DNA from: Psettodes erumei
Lineage: Eukaryota > Chordata > Actinopteri > Pleuronectiformes > Psettodidae
Direction of reading: 5' to 3'
Assembly: GCA_016785225.1 (NCBI GenBank)
Contig: JAFBJZ010000603.1
Span: 1,465,001 to 1,529,000, forward strand
DNA length: 64,000 nt
In this document: positions 33,180-46,409 of the stretch, piece after piece
Layout of the letters: the number at the start of each line of letters is the position of its first letter
Numbering within the stretch: position 1 is the first letter of the stretch
Notes under the pieces: model-generated
What the model was told of the DNA's origin: nothing
Databases searched by the model: none
The model's input: the letters and a program-made list of their open reading frames with translations, nothing else
Made by a program: the position numbers and the translations under genes

Positions 33180-34479
33180 GCATCCTCCTCTGCTCTGCCT
33201 TTGCAGGTTTCTGGAAGGGCGCTGGAACGAAAACGCGTCGCATCACGGCCCTGTGTGAAAGCGGCCGCTAGTTACCTGTGGCACTTCCTCGACACGTCTC
33301 AACCAATGGCAGGGCGGGGCCGGCCGCGACTTTGATGCGTCGCTACACCCCACCCACCACCCCCCCAGCCCCCCGCCCCATCTTCAAGTGTCTCTTGAAG
33401 TTGTGCCGTCTCGGCCGCTCCGTGCGTCAGACTCTTTGGCTCTTTTCTGCATGTTAATGAACTCTGCAATAATCCGCGTTGGCTTTTTGGCGGGGCGGCT
33501 CAGGACAGACAGCCGGCTGCTTCTCCATCTCGTTTTTTTACAGGCCCTTCACTTGTGCGCACGCATGTGCGCCCGCTTTTATATTAGCGCGTGTGTGTGC
33601 GTGACGGAGGAAGTATTGAGTGGGAATGGGGTGAGTCAGGGTGGTTAATTGAGATTGGGGGGGTTGAATAAAAACACAGCCTCCCTGTTTTCGTCTGGAA
33701 TAGCAAGACCTGCTGCGCCTGTTCTGTCAAACATCTCGGTCTTATTGAAGCAGAAGGTCGCTACCACGAGACCACTAGAATAATCATACCGCAGCTGCGA
33801 ACCCCAGGATCCGCCTTTTCATCATTCAGCTGCACCTGAACTGCAACCCCCACCCCCACCCCACCCTAGTTAATGTGTGTGCACGTACCTGGATGTACAT
33901 GTTTGTATACACGCTCATGTGCTGCAGGCAGGGAGGCTTAGGGGAAAACCGCTCCACATATACCGCGAGTCTGGTAAACATGTTGTGAATGCTGGGAGAG
34001 TGCGTGTCGGCGTGTCTGTGGGAGAGAGCTGATGCGGTGGAATGTTGTGCATGGAGCAGGGGGGCTCATAATCTCACGGGTGGGGTTGGGGAGGGGAGGG
34101 GGTTTAGACTATATCAGGATGCTGTGTGTGTGTGGGGGGGGGTACAGGTGCAAGAGCTCTTTTTCTGTATGCTGACCAGAAACATCAATACAAACATTCT
34201 GTGTGTGTGTGTGCGTGCGTGCGAGTGTGCGTAAGCTTCTCCCCTGTTCCCAGAGGACAGAATAGAACTTCAAAGGCGTTGAGATTATCTTTCATTAATG
34301 CAAATCAGTGCGTTTGAAATGAAGCGAAATATATGAATGCAGCGACAGAGATTGTTGTGGAGGGGAAAGCTTGGTCTTTTAGTAAATGGGGTTCTCTCTC
34401 TTTCACCCCCCTCCCTTTTTTTTTTTTACTTGCTCTCTCTTGCTCCTCTCTCACTTTGTAATGCACCATTTCTGCCGTT
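33180..34479. other. GC-rich noncoding stretch, nothing recognised
   Basis: C-rich and G-rich low-complexity patches (33345-33385, 34075-34105, 34130-34143) and a short GT run (34199-34212) occur. Frames under 90 codons resemble nothing known. Confidence 0.45.
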
Positions 34480-34705
34480 CATTATGCTCTAATACCTCCA
34501 CTGTCAACATCATGGATGAGCCCGGCTTGCCTGGGGGTTGAGCAATCTGCATCCGAGTGACACAGATGACCAGCGCGGGTCCCCGCAGGTGATCCATCAC
34601 CATGGTAACCGGACGACGGGGACCAACTCGTAATGCAACAATTGATCAATGTGCAAACTGTAATTAAAAGCGCCGCACTAATAAGCACCTTGGGAGAAAT
34701 AGCCA
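34480..34705. promoter_or_regulatory. Candidate conserved noncoding block with X-box-like half
   Basis: The block contains CACCATGGTAAC (34598-34609), which resembles an RFX X-box, then 'caacaattgatcaatgtg' (34637-34654) and 'ctgtaattaaaagcg' (34659-34673). Composition is even and non-repetitive. It is among the more convincing enhancer-like blocks. Confidence 0.4.
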
Positions 34706-37700
34706 TTCCGCATGCGTGGTCACAGCGCAGGATGGTGGGCCGAAGATGGAGAGAAGACGGGGGTGGGGGGTGGCTAAGAAGGATGGAGATGGATATGGGA
34801 GGTATTAAAGATGAGTGGAGTTAGAGGGAGGGAGCGCGGGATGCTGCGGGGCTGGAACGAGCGGGCCCGGGTGAGAGGATCAAAGCTCAAGTGTTAGGAC
34901 GGACAGATTGAAAAGCACGGGGTCGGAGGAGGCGGGGGGAGGGAGCTGTTGGCTGAATATCTAACAAGCGGGGGGGGGGAGGAAAAAAAAAATCTGGAGA
35001 GGAGGCCGGGGAGGAGGTTGATACGAAACGGTCACAGAGGGGAAAATATCTCGGAGTTATGAAACATTTTCCAGGCCTGTTCCCGTCTCTGAGTCAGACG
35101 CGCGCGCCCCGGCAAAGCCAGCACCGCTCCTAATCCGGTGACGACTCCGAAGACGGAGCCGCGGATGGAGCGGGGAAAGAATTAAAATGCAGCCCTTTTG
35201 TCTTCTAATCTCTCGCCATATCTTATTAGGCTGCACCCCCCCCCATACACATCCTAATTAAAACCCACTGTAAGTCTCAACAATAATGAATCACAGATGC
35301 ATAACACACACACACACACACACACGTGCAAACGCGCGCGCTCGCACGCGCCGAAAGTCATAAAGCGTGGTTGGGATATTCTTCTAAATCCCTTCGTAAA
35401 CAATTAAGGAAGTTATAGAGTGTTTAATGAGATAAAAGCAGATAAGACCTTGTCTTTTGTTTGTGCGTCCGCCGGGACCACGAGCCAGGAGTCGGTTTGC
35501 GTTATCAGGACGCCTCCCCCGAGGCGGCGCCGCGGCTGGAGAGCTCCAGGCATTAGCGCGCGTTTCGACTTCAGCGTGTTGCTTCAGGTGCGACCCAAGT
35601 ATCGAGTTTATTCAATTTGTCTATTTTATTTGCCCCCCCCCCTCCCGTTCTGAATACACGTGTGGCGTCTTCTGTGAGCCTCGCACGCCTCCAGACAGCA
35701 GCGCAGCGGAGGCACGTTTCGGTCGCCCAGGAGGCGGCAAATTAAACAAGGCGGCGAAAGGAGAAATTCCTCCCTCTCCCCTTTTCATTTGAATTTGTGA
35801 TTGCTCGCCGCGGTCGCTGCCGTCTGCCGCCACACGTTGGGAAGCATGAAATGAGAGGCGCTTCAGTTTGGGGTTTTTTTTATTGAGACCCGTGCGGCGT
35901 CGAGCGGACGGGATACGGGCGGGAAAATCTCATTTTCAATCCCCGCCCGCCCCAGCTCGTTCTGAAAACAATGCGCCGCGAGCTCCGCTACAATGGACAG
36001 AAACCCCCCCCCCCCCCAAAAAAATAAACAGTTTAGAGAAATTACCTCAGCTATCACGCTCTTCCTCTCTGTCCGTCCGCCTGCCTCTATCTGCGTCTTC
36101 ACCTCTCTTATCGGGTCCACCCTCGTAGGCCGCGCTCAGCCGGTTATCACCCGTCGTCCGCTAATCGAGAGGAAAAAAAAAAGGGGGGGGCGGGCCGGTT
36201 CTGTCAACAAACCCGCCAATCTGAGAGATCTCTTATCCGCCCCCAACACATGTCTGCAAATATTTTGTTCTCATAAATGATTCATGCGTCTTTGCATCTG
36301 ATGGCAGGATTCATACCCCCGGTTTGCTCGTTCTCCCGACTTTAAATGCGATGCAGCTTTTTTTTTTTTTTTACATAAGGCTGCAATTACCAGTTGCGCA
36401 GAATAGCCCGGGGAGGAAACGGAACAAATATCAGCGCGCTCCGCCGAGCTAAACGGGCCAAACAGCGACGAGCGCCCTTGCCCGTCGGGTAAACAGACCG
36501 ACCGGGCGGCGGGGGCCTTGCCGCGCGCTCCTCGCTCCTCATTAGGCGAGGCTAATGCCGGCGCTCGGCCCTGCAAATTGGCGGGGCATCAAAGGCTCTC
36601 GCGATGTATGGGATTCGCGGGTAAGGCCGGCAGGATTTCAGCTCGCACGACGTGATGACCACATAATGTGACAGGTTTCTTTTTTTTTTCTCTCTCTCTT
36701 TACCCCGACATCAAAGGGAGTCTGCGCGCGAGTTTCGCATATTTTTCTCCGTTATCGCGGGGAGATGAAAGATCATTCGCTCGTTTTTTGATTTTTATTG
36801 ACACTCGGTTCCCGCGCGCCCGGCTCGAGAGCAGCGCTCGCCGCCGGTTTTTAAGGTCACGAGTCGCCGCCTTTGATAGCGAGGAGAGCAGCTCTCATCC
36901 CTGAGCTTTTAGTTTTTCGCGTAATCCCTTTCTATGTTTTTCATCGGCGTCCTGTTTCCCCCTCACCGCAGCCTCCTCCCAGACTAATTTTAGTTTCGCC
37001 TAATGACACCTCCGTCTTCAGGTCACCTTCGGCGCGCCGCCTCCTCGGAGCAGCAGCTGACAGAATCTCTCGCTTCGCAGGGGCCGCCGGTGTCAAAACA
37101 TCAGCGGTGAGAGTGGCAGCGTAAACACCAACAAGTGACGCTTCCTTCCGGATAATCACCGCCGCTGCTTCCCTCTTTCTTTCTTTTTTTTTTCGTCCGC
37201 AGCGGAGCGGTTGTCGCATCTTTGCGCGGCGCGCCTGCTCGCAGCTATGTGTGATTAATCCACGGCGAGCGAAAAGGTAGGGTGCAATCAGCGATCCATT
37301 TGCGAATAGTAAGGGGCTCTGTGACCATGAAGGGGAAATGGGAAACGGGGAAATGGCGTGTCCGGAGTTTTGGCAGGGTAATGGAGCCTAAGAAGTCATT
37401 TAGGACCAGCTCTGCCCCGTCACATGCCTGTCACGCCGCCGGCCCGGCAGTGTCAGATCTGATGCTGCGTCTGGCGGCGCGCCCGGCGTCTCCCGCAGCC
37501 CCTCGTCAGTCAAAGACAACACGCATCACGATCAAAGCGGCGCGGGCGCGCGGGGCGAGGGGGCCGGGCCGCGGCGGCCCCCGTCAAGCCGTCAAATCTG
37601 TCCCCGCCAGATAAACATCCTCTCCACACCTTGACATTTTCCCCCAACGCGGGCCGAGCGCGGACGCCACAGATGTGCGCGCGCGCCCGCCCGCACGTGT

Positions 37701-37729
37701 TTACGTGTGCGCGTGTGTCAGAGTGTTTT
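34706..37729. other. GC-rich noncoding stretch with islands
   Basis: Includes a CA run (35307-35325), a C14 run (36004-36017), a T14 run near 36358-36371 and T-rich tracts near 36678 and 37185. A+T-rich islands lie at about 35190-35290 and 35395-35440. CpG-dense sequence at 37420-37610 is open for part of a 110-codon + frame without family resemblance. Confidence 0.42.
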
Positions 37730-37965
37730 ATTTATGCATGCAGAAATAACAGGCCTTTTATATAAAGAGCGAAATTAATGTATGACCCCGCTGTACTGGG
37801 TAATAAATCACCTCTCGTGAAGGATGAGCATTTTTGTTCCCTCCCCCCCACCATCTCCCCTCCCTAAAATGTTACCATTAGCATTTTGTTGTGTTGTGTC
37901 GAGATAAATGATTGTAAGATTTATGCAAAGAGAATTAGATGATGCCAAGCGTTTGTGGCACGGAC
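37730..37965. promoter_or_regulatory. Candidate conserved noncoding block
   Basis: The block contains 'ttatttatgcatgcag', 'gcgaaattaatgtatg', 'gataaatgattgtaag' and 'tttatgcaaagagaatta'. This dense A+T-rich motif cluster stands between CpG-dense flanks. Confidence 0.4.
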
Positions 37966-38484
37966 ACGTCAGGCTCTCCTGTTTTTTGATCAACGGGAAA
38001 AGAGCAGCGAGTCGACTTCATTCGACTTGACGTGCGCTTTCACCCCCCCCCCCGTCAGGTTGAATTTAATTCTTTGACGTCTGTCCTTTTTTATGCTAAA
38101 TGAACTGCGGTATTTGTCCTGCTGCCGCAATTTTTTCCCGAGCATTACGCAATCATTAACGGCCGTGACAGCGAACGGTTTGCGAAATGAGCGTTTTAAA
38201 TGCCAGCATAAGCACCTTTTTTTTTTTTTTTTTAAATCATTTTGGTGAACACAAAAAACATGTGTTTTGAATGTGAGCACAGATTTCAAGCCAAACTCCC
38301 ACCCTTTTGGCGTTTCTACCCAGCCCTCCCCACCAGTCTCTTCGGACTGCGAGGCCGTGAGCCCAGCGGCACGTCTTTCGTCAGACCACCTCCGAAGGGT
38401 TTTCACTTTTGGCTCTCCCGAGTCTTTCCACTTTTCCCCCTCTGCTCCATTTGTCCTCCTCCCTCCGTTTCCGCACCCGGCGCG

Positions 38485-38640
38485 AGGTTGAATTAATGTT
38501 TGACTGTGGGAGACTTGTAGATGGCAAATGTTCACATTCATTATGCATGACTTCCATGTTGCTGTTAATTTCTCGGAGCCAGCCAAGTCGAGGAAATGAT
38601 TTTGTACATTATGTTTGTTTAATGAAATTGTCACACTAAT
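38485..38640. promoter_or_regulatory. Candidate conserved noncoding block
   Basis: The block contains 'ttgaattaatgtttgac', 'cattcattatgcatgac' (38535-38551, POU-like) and 'ttgtttaatgaaattgtc'. It is non-repetitive, with closed frames on the minus strand across its core. Confidence 0.4.
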
Positions 38641-41149
38641 GGAAGAGGGGCTGAATAAGATGGAGATGACTGTTTCTGTTTGTCGTTTTTATGACCTCTT
38701 TTTTTTTTTTTTTTAACGCAACCGGTTTTCACATCATCACCCTCGCCCCGCGTTTACGGACCGCCGCGACGCTCGGAGGAGTTCGGCGAGACGGCGGGAT
38801 CCTGTCGGATCCTGAGAAATTATTAATCCTCCCGCGGACGGGGGTGCGCACGGGTCGAGACGCACCTTATTTGGAAGTTTGTGCGCGCGCACACTCAGGG
38901 CCTGTGTTTGTTTGGAGTAGGGAGGATTCCTCTGCGCTGCTTTGTGAATAATTTAGCTCGACGTTAGCCTTCTCTGGCAAACACGCTCGCCTCGCTGCAC
39001 CTGAGGCCGACATCCACGCTCCTCCTCCTCCCCGTGCCGCGTTTCTTCAGCGTCGGCCGTGATTGGGGGCGGCGATCGACAGGCGAACCCTAACTTGAGA
39101 CGCCTCGATTCGCGCCTCTTCTGGAAGTACCGTTGCGTTCGGGTCACCGAGCGGAAAACATCCGTTTTTCAAAAAATAAAATAACTCTCGGTTTTTCACA
39201 AGCCAGTATGATTGTCTAATGACACTGTAATGACTTACTGACACGCTGTTATTTTGTGTGAGAAAGGAGCTGAAGGAATAATAAAACATGATCTTAACAT
39301 CAATATATATGACTCACTGAACTTCTTACTCAAAAGCAAAAAGTTCAAACTACAAAATTTGTGTGTCACGCTGTACAAATTGAACTATGACATGCACCTC
39401 GGAGGGAAAAAAGGCACAATTTAAGAAACCCCCACATTATTTTGTCTTCGGCAGAGAGACATCTTTTGTGTGTGAGCGTGTTGATGGGTTCTCGACGTAC
39501 CTTAAAAGCAGTACTAAGTGTTATCAAAAGATGTTTGGGGTTTTTTTCAACGATTAAATCACTGTGTCACTTCTTTTTAAGGCTGAGAGAAATCACAGGA
39601 CTGTAAATAATGCACGGGTGCTTATTCATTCCTTTCAAATATGTGTACATCGGAGGGCAGGGGACATCCTTGCGTCCTCAAGGACCTTGCTCCGACACGA
39701 AAAGCCACTCGAGTGCGGATTTTGTGCGAGGTTGTTGGTGAAGAAATGCTGCTGCGTCCTATGGCGGCGAAAAAAAATCCCTGAAACGGCCGCTGTTGTT
39801 CACACGCCCCTTCCGCCGTCGTCACCGTATCAGCGTGGATCACGTCGACCGCAGAACCTTTCTGGCGAATATCTACGAGAACGCGCGCGTGTGTGTGTGT
39901 GTGTTTGTTGCAGTGGTGCTGATGTTGCCTCTAACCCAAAATCCATCACCGAGTCCAGCCATGCGATTACAGCCTGCCATGGGAAACGCTGACTACTGCT
40001 GCTACTCTATTAGGCCAAGTGCTTGTGTGTGTGTGTGTGTGAGTGTGTGTGTGTGTGTACGTGTGCGTTTGTGTGTACGAGTAGGAGGGGGAGGGAGAGA
40101 GAGAATGGGTATTATCCCAGACCAGGTGCTAAGTGCTTCTCACTACCCCTCTCTCCCCGCCGCCTGTTTTCTCACGGGTCGCCCCAATCCCCGGCCGCTC
40201 CGGGGCCGTGAGTCAGCCTGTCCCGTGCCGCATTGCAAGCCATCGATTTCTGCTCCGCCACTTTCCATCTCCTCTTTGACCCCGACTCCCTTTTGGCGTC
40301 TCCCGTTCTGTTCGCGTAAGATCGGGTCCGACAGTCTTAAACAGCCGCGGTGCGGTTGTGCTCGTGCGCACACAGTCGGCCGTACGTCGCATGTTGCGCG
40401 CGTGCGTCCGCGCAGGAGGGCGGGCGCAGGCTGCGAAATAGGGATTGATGCATCCATTTGGAGACAGGTGCTCGGAGCGTGACTGAGGGCCGCGGTCCGC
40501 CGCCTCCGTTGCTGCGGCTCCAGCGCCGGCCTTGATTACTTGTCGTTATTGGAATGTGAAATCTGAATATGCCTTTTCATCACTCAAAGTTTGGCTCGTG
40601 CCGGCGGAAGGGCGGCCGTCGCGGGCATGCAGGGGAAACTGTCGGGTTTTTTTCGGGAGGCGCGGTGGGTCTGAATTTGTGTTGCCCGTTGCTCTTTTTT
40701 AAGAATTTTTAAATCCCCCCCGACTTCTGTTATAGCCTGATTTTTTTTTTTTTTTAAATATCAGCCGACCTCCATCATTTTAACATCGACTCTATTAAAT
40801 GGACTGGCACAAAATTCACGTTTCTCAGACCATGTACCATTATGTCTGGTTTCATGTGGCTTCAAGCGAAACGTCGTCGCAGCTGCGGATCGACGGAGCG
40901 CTTGGCGAAACACTTTAACTTCAGGCGCTGTCGTCGGGGCAGAATTTGGTTTTCATCGCACGCGAATCTATCGGCATTCCCATCAGCCTCGGCCGCACGT
41001 TTCGGCGAGGTTTGATTTGGTGATTTTTGGCAGGGTTTTTTTTGGGAGGGTGGGGGTTTACTTCCCCTTCCGCTTGCGCGCGTCGGTATTTGCAGTCCCG
41101 CCCTGTAAAGCTGTGACCTCGTGCTGCAAGCTGACAGCCAGACTGCTGA
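38641..41149. other. Noncoding stretch, nothing recognised
   Basis: Includes T14 at about 38701-38714, a compound GT repeat at 40024-40058 and CpG-rich blocks (38750-39160, 40180-40480). The 228-codon + frame at 39796-40482 crosses the GT repeat and matches nothing. A+T-rich sequence lies at 39165-39360. Confidence 0.42.
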
Positions 41150-41460
41150 GCGTTTAAATAGCTGGAGCGTGTTATAAAAAGACAGAGAGCACCTGGTAAA
41201 AGTCTATTAATCTTCAGGTGCTCGGAGGAGACATTCGTTATCAGCGCTCGGGAATTAAACATGAGCATGAATTCTTCAGAGATGCAATATAAAAGAGTTG
41301 GATAATTTTAGAAGGGATCACTCCACCTGTAATTTTAGCTCCGCTCAAAAGGCCTCTCCGTCTCTGCCGTTTAGAACTAATCCCTTTTGGAGTTTGAAAG
41401 CTGTGTTCTCCAATGTGGCTCAGCAAAGTGGATTAAAGCGAACTCAATAGTTCAGGTTTT
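41150..41460. promoter_or_regulatory. Candidate conserved noncoding block
   Basis: The block contains 'gtctattaatcttcagg', 'ggaattaaacatgagcatg' and 'cacctgtaattttagc' in repeat-free sequence. Function is inferred from texture. Confidence 0.35.
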
Positions 41461-44372
41461 GTTTTTTCCCGTGATTAAGTGAAACCTGCGAAAGTGATTA
41501 CATTGTTCCGGCAAAGGGGGGAACAGGCTAAAGGTTAAAAAAAACAAACAGAAAAAAAACGTGTAAACATTTGCTGCCACGGCAGCGGTGGTTGCAGAAG
41601 GAGCCGTTTCTGACTGCGCAGTGATAAATGTTTATTAATTTGGTTAAATCTGTCTGTCATTGGCTCTCTGCGCGGGGTAAGGGAGCGGCGGGCGTGTCTG
41701 CTCGCAGCGATGTTTTTCCCTCTGATTGATTATTCTGACCATGGCGCTGGCTGCTTTACACAGATTAGCCTTTGACCTCGTAGGTTACGGACACATCAAC
41801 CGCTGGGAGGATGATAGGTGGGAAACGGGACGGTCCTAATTTACTGTCCCATTATCACAGCCCCGTCAGGAAGGACTGGAGGGAATGAGAAGAGGAGGTA
41901 CGAAAAGGGCGGCGGTGGCGGCGGGGGGGCAAAACAGAGAGGGACAGAAAAGAGCGAGGGATTAATCAACAGCGAAGGCGTGTGAGCGATGGCGAGGCGG
42001 CCAAAAAGCCACGCGGAGGCGGGAGCCAAAATCGCGCCCTAATTCTGATGTTTGGTTTATCTGAGGCGGCAGGTGTGCCGGGTCCGCAACCTCGCGGCTC
42101 CTCTCCGGCCGGCCCTCGCCGGCTGTGCGGCTCGCCCAGAGATAAGACCGTAATGAAGCCGGACCGGAACGACGCGGGTCAGCCTTCGGCCGGACCCCGA
42201 GTATTGAGTCCACCCCCCCCTCCCTCGGCCACCCTTTGTCTCACAACATATGAAGGGAAGCCCTCTGGATCGCCCTGCGTTCCCCCTAACACACGCGCGC
42301 CTCACGCTGCGGCCGCCGAGCCAACTGGTCGCCAATAGAAGACGTCCGGGGACCACGAGGTGTCGTCCCCTCCTTTTTGAAGAAGACGGGAGAGGAGCGT
42401 CTCATCAGCCCGAGGTCTAATTAGCAGCAGCCTGATGAGCGGAGGTGTCACTGCCGTCGTCTGTTTGTTTCATTTGCCAAGAGCTGCAAAGTGTGTGCCG
42501 TCTTACAGTAACGCGAGGTGTTCGAAGCTCGCCCGTAATTACCTCACGTGCCTTCGCTGCCTTCAGGATTAATTCATATCACTTTGTATTAGCGCAAAAC
42601 CAACGCTTGTTTAACCTTACTCATCACTCATTGTCGATTTTTAACCCAAACAACGCAGCAGACCCTAACATAAACATTTGGAGCCCGCGATGGAGGTTTT
42701 CTTGCGAGATTTTAGACACGACGAGTCGCCGCGCATTCAAACCAGCGGTTTTCTTTTTCATTTTTCTCGACAGGACGGCGCCAGAGCGAAGGCGGATTAC
42801 GGAGAAATTATGGTAAACCTCAAGCTTGACAGCTCATTCCGGGGCCTTGGAAACGGGAGTTGACAAAACAATCTCGGCTCACCTGTCTTCTCGAATGAAA
42901 CCGAGTGGGGGATGGAACGTCGAGCTGGGCTCGTACGCGAAGCGCCCGGGGTCCAAGAAAAACCACGCTGAAAACATCTGCTGATGAAGACCTCGTGGTA
43001 ACGGCCAAAAGCCCCGGAGCGAGGGAGGGGGATTGTCTTGTCTATGTTAAACTGTTTGCTAAAGGTACCAGCCCGCAGATTGATCAACTCAGAAATGGAG
43101 GGGCTGCCTGACGCCCCCACGCCGTTTGGCGCGGCCGATAGCTGTCATGACTGAAATGACGGGTTGGCATCGAGCGACGCCCCCTAAAAAATACAGCGCT
43201 CGAAGACTTCAAACACCCTTGGAGCAGGTGGAAGGCGCCCCGACGGCGCCGTGGGTTTGAAAATCTCGCCGGTGTGATGTTTGTGTGTGTGTGTTTGCGC
43301 GTTGATGTTTTTAGGAGGAATGGATTTCGCATTAGCGATCTCGTTTCCTCCCCCCCCCCCGTCCCCGTCCCCGTCTCCCTCTTCCTCTCCCCTCCTATTA
43401 TTCTCACTCTGCACTGGAGGGCCGTCAGCGAGCCCTGAATGCATTACGCTGTCTGCTCCATTGTTTGTGCTGCTTCTCCGCGCCCGTGCCCCACTCTCTC
43501 CCAATATTTGTTTTCATTAATCACAATGGGTGCCTGCTGCGGGTGTCTTGATGGCTTTTTTTTTTTGTTGTTTTTTTTTTGGTCTTCTTTTGTTCCGCGG
43601 CGCAGCTTTTGTCTTTAGGCATTGGCTTTCCGTGTTTTTGTTTGTTTGCCTTTCGCGCGCGAAACGCTCCCCCCCCCGTGCAAGCGCGCCGACAACGACA
43701 GGGGAGGCGGGAGGGAACGGGCGGGGTGGGGGTGCCCGTTCGTGCTTCCTTCTTCCACGCACATGGTAACGCGCCCCCCCCCCTTTCAACTTTTCCCTTT
43801 CATCCGGGCTCATTACCGCCGCTTTCGGCGAAAAAGCGGCGGGTACAAAGCCGCACGTGCGCACGCGTTCTCAAACACGCCGCTTCAACGGCCCGGTGTG
43901 TTTGCACGGCGACAATTTGTGCACAAAAGGAGTCCGAAAAACACCTTCGTTCATTAAGAAAAATTCAAAGCCGTTACAACCGTTTGGAGACGACTGACGT
44001 AAAAGGAGCCAGTTAGCTCCTGTACTGTACGCGTTCAGATGCAGCGAGCGCTAATGGCTGTAAACTGTACAAAGAGCAAGCGTTGTGCTTGTTTATGCCG
44101 TATACATATATATTTTTGGAAACGGAGCATCTCTGAGCTCAAACCAAACATCTCCTCCCCTCCCGCGCCTCCATTATTGAGCATGCTGTTGGTTTGTTTG
44201 GCCCGGACGGGTGGTGTTGCCATAAGGTGGATAAATAAATCATCTCCGAAGAAATATTAAAACTTGTCTGTTGTCCCCCCCCATACCCCCGCTACCCTCC
44301 TGCTCTGTTCCCACGTTGCCTCTGTTCCCTCTCTCTTTTCCTCCCTTTTGTCCTTTTATTTTCACCCCCCCC
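41461..44372. other. GC-rich noncoding stretch, nothing recognised
   Basis: Frames up to 145 codons occur on both strands in CpG-dense sequence (42000-42330, 43600-43920) without recognisable products. An A+T-rich island at about 41620-41660 could be regulatory. Confidence 0.42.
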
Positions 44373-44403
44373 CACACACACACACACACACATACACACA
44401 CAC
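44373..44403. repeat. (CA)n microsatellite
   Basis: A CA run with one TA step follows a C-rich tract. Confidence 0.93.
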
Positions 44404-45830
44404 TGGCCTCTGCTCCTCTGATGTGCGACTCAAAAGTTTTTTTTTTTTTTCTCATCCTCCGGCCCTCTTTTGGTGCTTTTCCGTCTCCAGGGCTCCGCAT
44501 TTTGACACACATGCGCGTCCCGCCACGCCGGCAACGTATGGATTCGCTCGCCGTCGAGAACTTCCGCCGCTCCACGGGATCAATTCCAATTTAGTATCAA
44601 AAAAAGGGGGGGCCTCTGTTCCCCCCCTCCTTCCCCGACTGCGCTGCGCTTTCTCCCGCTTTCCTGCCTCCCCCCCCAAACGAGTTTGACTCTGATATAT
44701 GTTTTTCTATCTCTGTTCATACCTGGGTTGTTTTTTTTTGTTTGTTTTTTTTTCAGAGCTGTGCATAATCATGACAAATCCCGCAGGTGTCCGCAGAGGG
44801 ATGCTGTGTCTAAGACCAAACGCAGCCCCGTCCTATCAAACAAACCGACGTGCAGCGGGGAGAAAGAAAAAAATCGATATGGTGAAACAAAGCGTCGTCC
44901 TTTGCATCACATGCAGTGACATTCGTTTGCGGGCAGGGGAAGCGTTGGGGGAAAAAAAAAAGCTCGTGACATATCGGCTGCTGAGCCGCAAAGAAATCCT
45001 TCGACTTTAAGAAACAGCGGATGTGAAAAAGTGGCATCTGGTGGCAGCTCCCCGCTCTTCTTTCACTTTCGCACCTGCGAGTTGCATCATGAGGAATGCA
45101 AAACCTGCAAGTGTGTGTGTGTGTGTGTGTGTGAGTCCTCGTTCACGTGCGGGTGTCTGTGTCTACCAGCGGTTGTGTGCTGCGCGTGTGCTCGAACCCA
45201 GACGCGGCGTGTGTCAGAGGATGCGGCAACAGTCAACTATTTTACCCGCCTTTATTTCACCCAAGGCATTTCTTCTCCATCATAGCATGTTTGTGTGTGT
45301 GTGTGAGTGTGTGTGCATGTGTGCTCGCGCACGCACGCACATACCTGCCAGTGCGGCGGCGTGCATCAGCTGCAGGGACATCTCAGTCCTCGCACTCTTT
45401 TTCCGACGATGACCGCTCTTCCAAAAATGGATATTGAACATTGAGGCCTTGACCCCATTACATCACGTACGTACTCCATGTACCTGTCGCAGTTTCTAGT
45501 ACACGAAACACTTCAAAGTCAAAAAGAAATCTTTTTACTCAAAGTCCGAAGTTTAGAAGTTTAACAACACCTGCAAATATGTAGCGGGCATCCTTCTGCT
45601 CAAAAATCAGTCTTGTTTATTGTTACTTGAGGTGGATGTTGGTCCTAAAATTGGTACCGGCGTCAGCCAGGACAATCCGGTCCAGTCTGGTGTTGGTCAC
45701 GCTCTAAACACCATTCGCTAATTTTTCCGTGAGCGAAGGCGAATTCCCGCCTTCCTTCGGAAAGTCACGGCGCCCGCTCGCTTGTCAATATGCGGCGCAT
45801 CCCCCCCCCCGCAGGCCCTTACTTTCCACC
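44404..45830. other. Noncoding stretch, nothing recognised
   Basis: Contains a GT run (45111-45133), a second GT patch at about 45291-45320, T-rich tracts (44437-44450, 44731-44753) and a possible microexon discussed in the findings. No gene was recognised. Confidence 0.42.
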
Positions 45831-46070
45831 GAGCTGCGTACGGTGCAAAATTGGTAGTGGACACGAATGGCGAGGCTCAGATTGGTCCAAAACGGATGCA
45901 ATTCCTGGGGATACTGGGCTGACGTTAGCTGATAAGGCTCGCGGTCGCCGTTCCGGTTGGAGGTGTTGGACGGGGCTGAGGGGCTTCCGGACGTGCCGGC
46001 AAAATTCTTCCACACCAACCCGGGGAACCCGCGTCTTCGCTGACCTTTCGATTTCCTGGAACTAAAAGCA
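45831..46070 (-). mobile_element. GC-shifted relic of a Tc1-like transposase C-terminal region
   Basis: On the + strand, 'ggtgttggacggggctgagg' (45961-45980) and 'aaattcttccacaccaac' (46001-46018) line up in order and spacing with antisense landmarks of a common fish Tc1-like transposase gene. The minus frame 46013-45819 keeps MEEF..LSPVQHL..ERRPRA. This is the layout around the third catalytic acid (normally DLNPIEH), with the acid lost. Nearly all differences run toward G or C. Terminal repeats were not found. Confidence 0.55.
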
Positions 46071-46361
46071 AGCAGCTCCCGTGCATCCCACGCATTGCGA
46101 CGCGGTGCGTAACGGGCGCCGTGGCATTTAATTGGGCGAGGTTGCGCGAGCCGCGCCAACGAGACGACCTATCTCCCCCGCGCAGACGCTGTATGCGGCT
46201 GTGTAAAGTAGTGGACATTCATAAGTCCCTCTGATCCCCCCCGATTAAAGAAATCCCTGCGAGCTTCTGAAAACCCGAGGCGGGGCCGACAGAGAGAGGC
46301 GGTGAGCTCGTTCATTTGTGCATGTTATATTATACCTCAGTGGATTGACCTTTGACTTCGC

Positions 46362-46402
46362 GCTCTCTCTCTCCCTCTCTTTATCTCTCGCTCTCTCTCT
46401 CC
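46362..46402. repeat. (CT)n imperfect repeat
   Basis: CT units interrupted by CC, TTAT and CG form a pyrimidine-rich tract. Confidence 0.88.
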
Positions 46403-46409
46403 TGGCACA

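Noticed and set aside
39796..40482. 228-codon + strand frame
   Set aside because: It runs through a GT microsatellite and CpG-dense DNA, has arginine/cysteine/valine-rich composition and matches no family. Open frames of this size are expected by chance in GC-rich DNA.
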